In this document: positions 5,310-5,711 of the stretch, piece after piece
Layout: each line of letters starts with the position of its first letter
Position numbering within the stretch: position 1 is the stretch's first letter
From: Candidatus Pelagibacter sp.
GTDB taxonomy: Bacteria > Pseudomonadota > Alphaproteobacteria > Pelagibacterales > Pelagibacteraceae
DNA: 5,711 bases
Assembly: GCA_028227525.1 (NCBI GenBank)
Contig: JAOJAE010000033.1
Location: forward strand, 1 to 5,711
Reading direction: 5' to 3'
Position numbers and translations under genes: made by a program
Notes under the pieces: generated by a model
The model's input: the letters and a program-made list of their open reading frames with translations, nothing else
Told to the model about the DNA's origin: nothing
Database searches by the model: none

Positions 5310-5711
5310 TTTTTAAGATCTTTTCTATTGAAATTATGGCCAAAATATATCCTTCAACTCCTAAACCAAAAATTCCTCCTGTAGCTATATCGCTTATAAG
5401 AGATTTATGTCTAAATTCTTCTCTTTTATATATATTTGATATATGCAATTCAATTATAGGTTTTTTAAATAAATCAAGAGCATCTCTAATTGCAACTGAA
5501 GTATGTGTGAACCCTGCAGCATTAATTATCATACCATCATATTTTTTTCTAGCATCTTGAATTAAATCTACCAGCTCTCCTTCAATATTCGATTGAACAA
5601 ACTCTAATCCTATACCAATCTCATTTGATTTTTTAATACAGTTTTCTTTTAATTGTTTAAAAGTAGCCGAACCATATTGTGATTGTTCTCTTTCACCTAA
5701 TAGATTAAGAT
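5296..5711 (-). CDS. aroQ: Type II 3-dehydroquinate dehydratase, 5' end beyond the window
   Basis: Converts 3-dehydroquinate to 3-dehydroshikimate in the shikimate pathway. The family forms dodecamers in the cytosol. The frame is open from the right edge, well beyond the internal Met at 5530-5532, and gives 137 residues. It begins LNLLGEREQSQYG, so only about 10 residues (the usual ...NGPN start) are missing. Catalytic landmarks in fragment numbering are Arg7 and Tyr12 of the mobile lid, Asn63 in IINAAGFTHTS, His69, the catalytic His89 in ELHISNI, and Arg100 in EEFRHKS. The C-terminal GLGVEGYILAI segment (115-125) is complete. The final 14 bases overlap the accB start, placing aroQ first among the visible genes of an aroQ-accB-accC operon. 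The promoter is outside the window. Confidence 0.95.
   Translation of the reverse strand, partial: LNLLGEREQSQYGSATFKQLKENCIKKSNEIGIGLEFVQSNIEGELVDLIQDARKKYDGMIINAAGFTHTSVAIRDALDLFKKPIIELHISNIYKREEFRHKSLISDIATGGIFGLGVEGYILAIISIEKILKNENR

Noticed and set aside
5296..5532. aroQ starting at the Met at 5530-5532 as a short 78-aa gene
   Set aside because: The frame stays open to the window edge and upstream codons encode the conserved LNLLGERE...YG lid, so this Met is internal.
5336..5560. Plus-strand open frame of 74 codons opposite aroQ
   Set aside because: aroQ on the minus strand is continuous and carries all its catalytic motifs; the opposite frame is a by-product.
1..5711. A defence system, CRISPR array, phage or secondary-metabolite cluster
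   Set aside because: All recognised genes are housekeeping, and I see no direct-repeat array, transposase, integrase or other accessory gene.

Overview
The window is very A+T-rich DNA with short or overlapping gene boundaries. Its proteins look alphaproteobacterial: an NDUFA12-type complex I accessory subunit, a DUF2155 envelope protein, an AspRS of bacterial type, and an aroQ-accB-accC cluster. Base composition, compactness and protein flavour together suggest the SAR11 (Pelagibacterales) group. That placement is an inference from recognised families, not a database result.

Layout, left to right. Bases 1-59 hold the last 18 codons of an unidentified upstream gene. Its stop directly abuts a TTG start for aspS (aspartyl-tRNA synthetase) at 60. 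aspS is not intact. The N-terminal OB-fold reads correctly to about codon 45 and is then interrupted by a foreign stretch (about 190-278) with three in-frame stops, before the aspS frame resumes and runs to 1877. Read in the +1 frame, the foreign stretch matches the C-terminal part of PurN (phosphoribosylglycinamide formyltransferase). It therefore looks like a purN scrap spliced into aspS, either a real rearrangement or a chimeric or assembly artefact. On the minus strand at 1880-2704 is a stand-alone protein resembling the C-terminal TSCPD domain of B12-dependent ribonucleotide reductase, without the catalytic part. A 114-bp divergent intergenic region follows. Two overlapping plus-strand genes come next: the NDUFA12-family protein (2819-3175) and a secreted DUF2155 protein (3141-3548). 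The latter converges with and overlaps by 4 bp the end of the minus-strand operon aroQ-accB-accC (5711 to 3545).

How the genes work together. accB and accC encode the biotin carrier and biotin carboxylase of acetyl-CoA carboxylase (fatty acid synthesis). They are co-transcribed with aroQ (shikimate pathway, type II dehydroquinase), whose first ~10 codons lie beyond the right edge. The NDUFA12/DUF2155 pair points to complex I maturation and the cell envelope. I see no tRNA or rRNA gene, CRISPR array, insertion sequence or phage gene. Apart from the broken aspS, this is ordinary housekeeping DNA.
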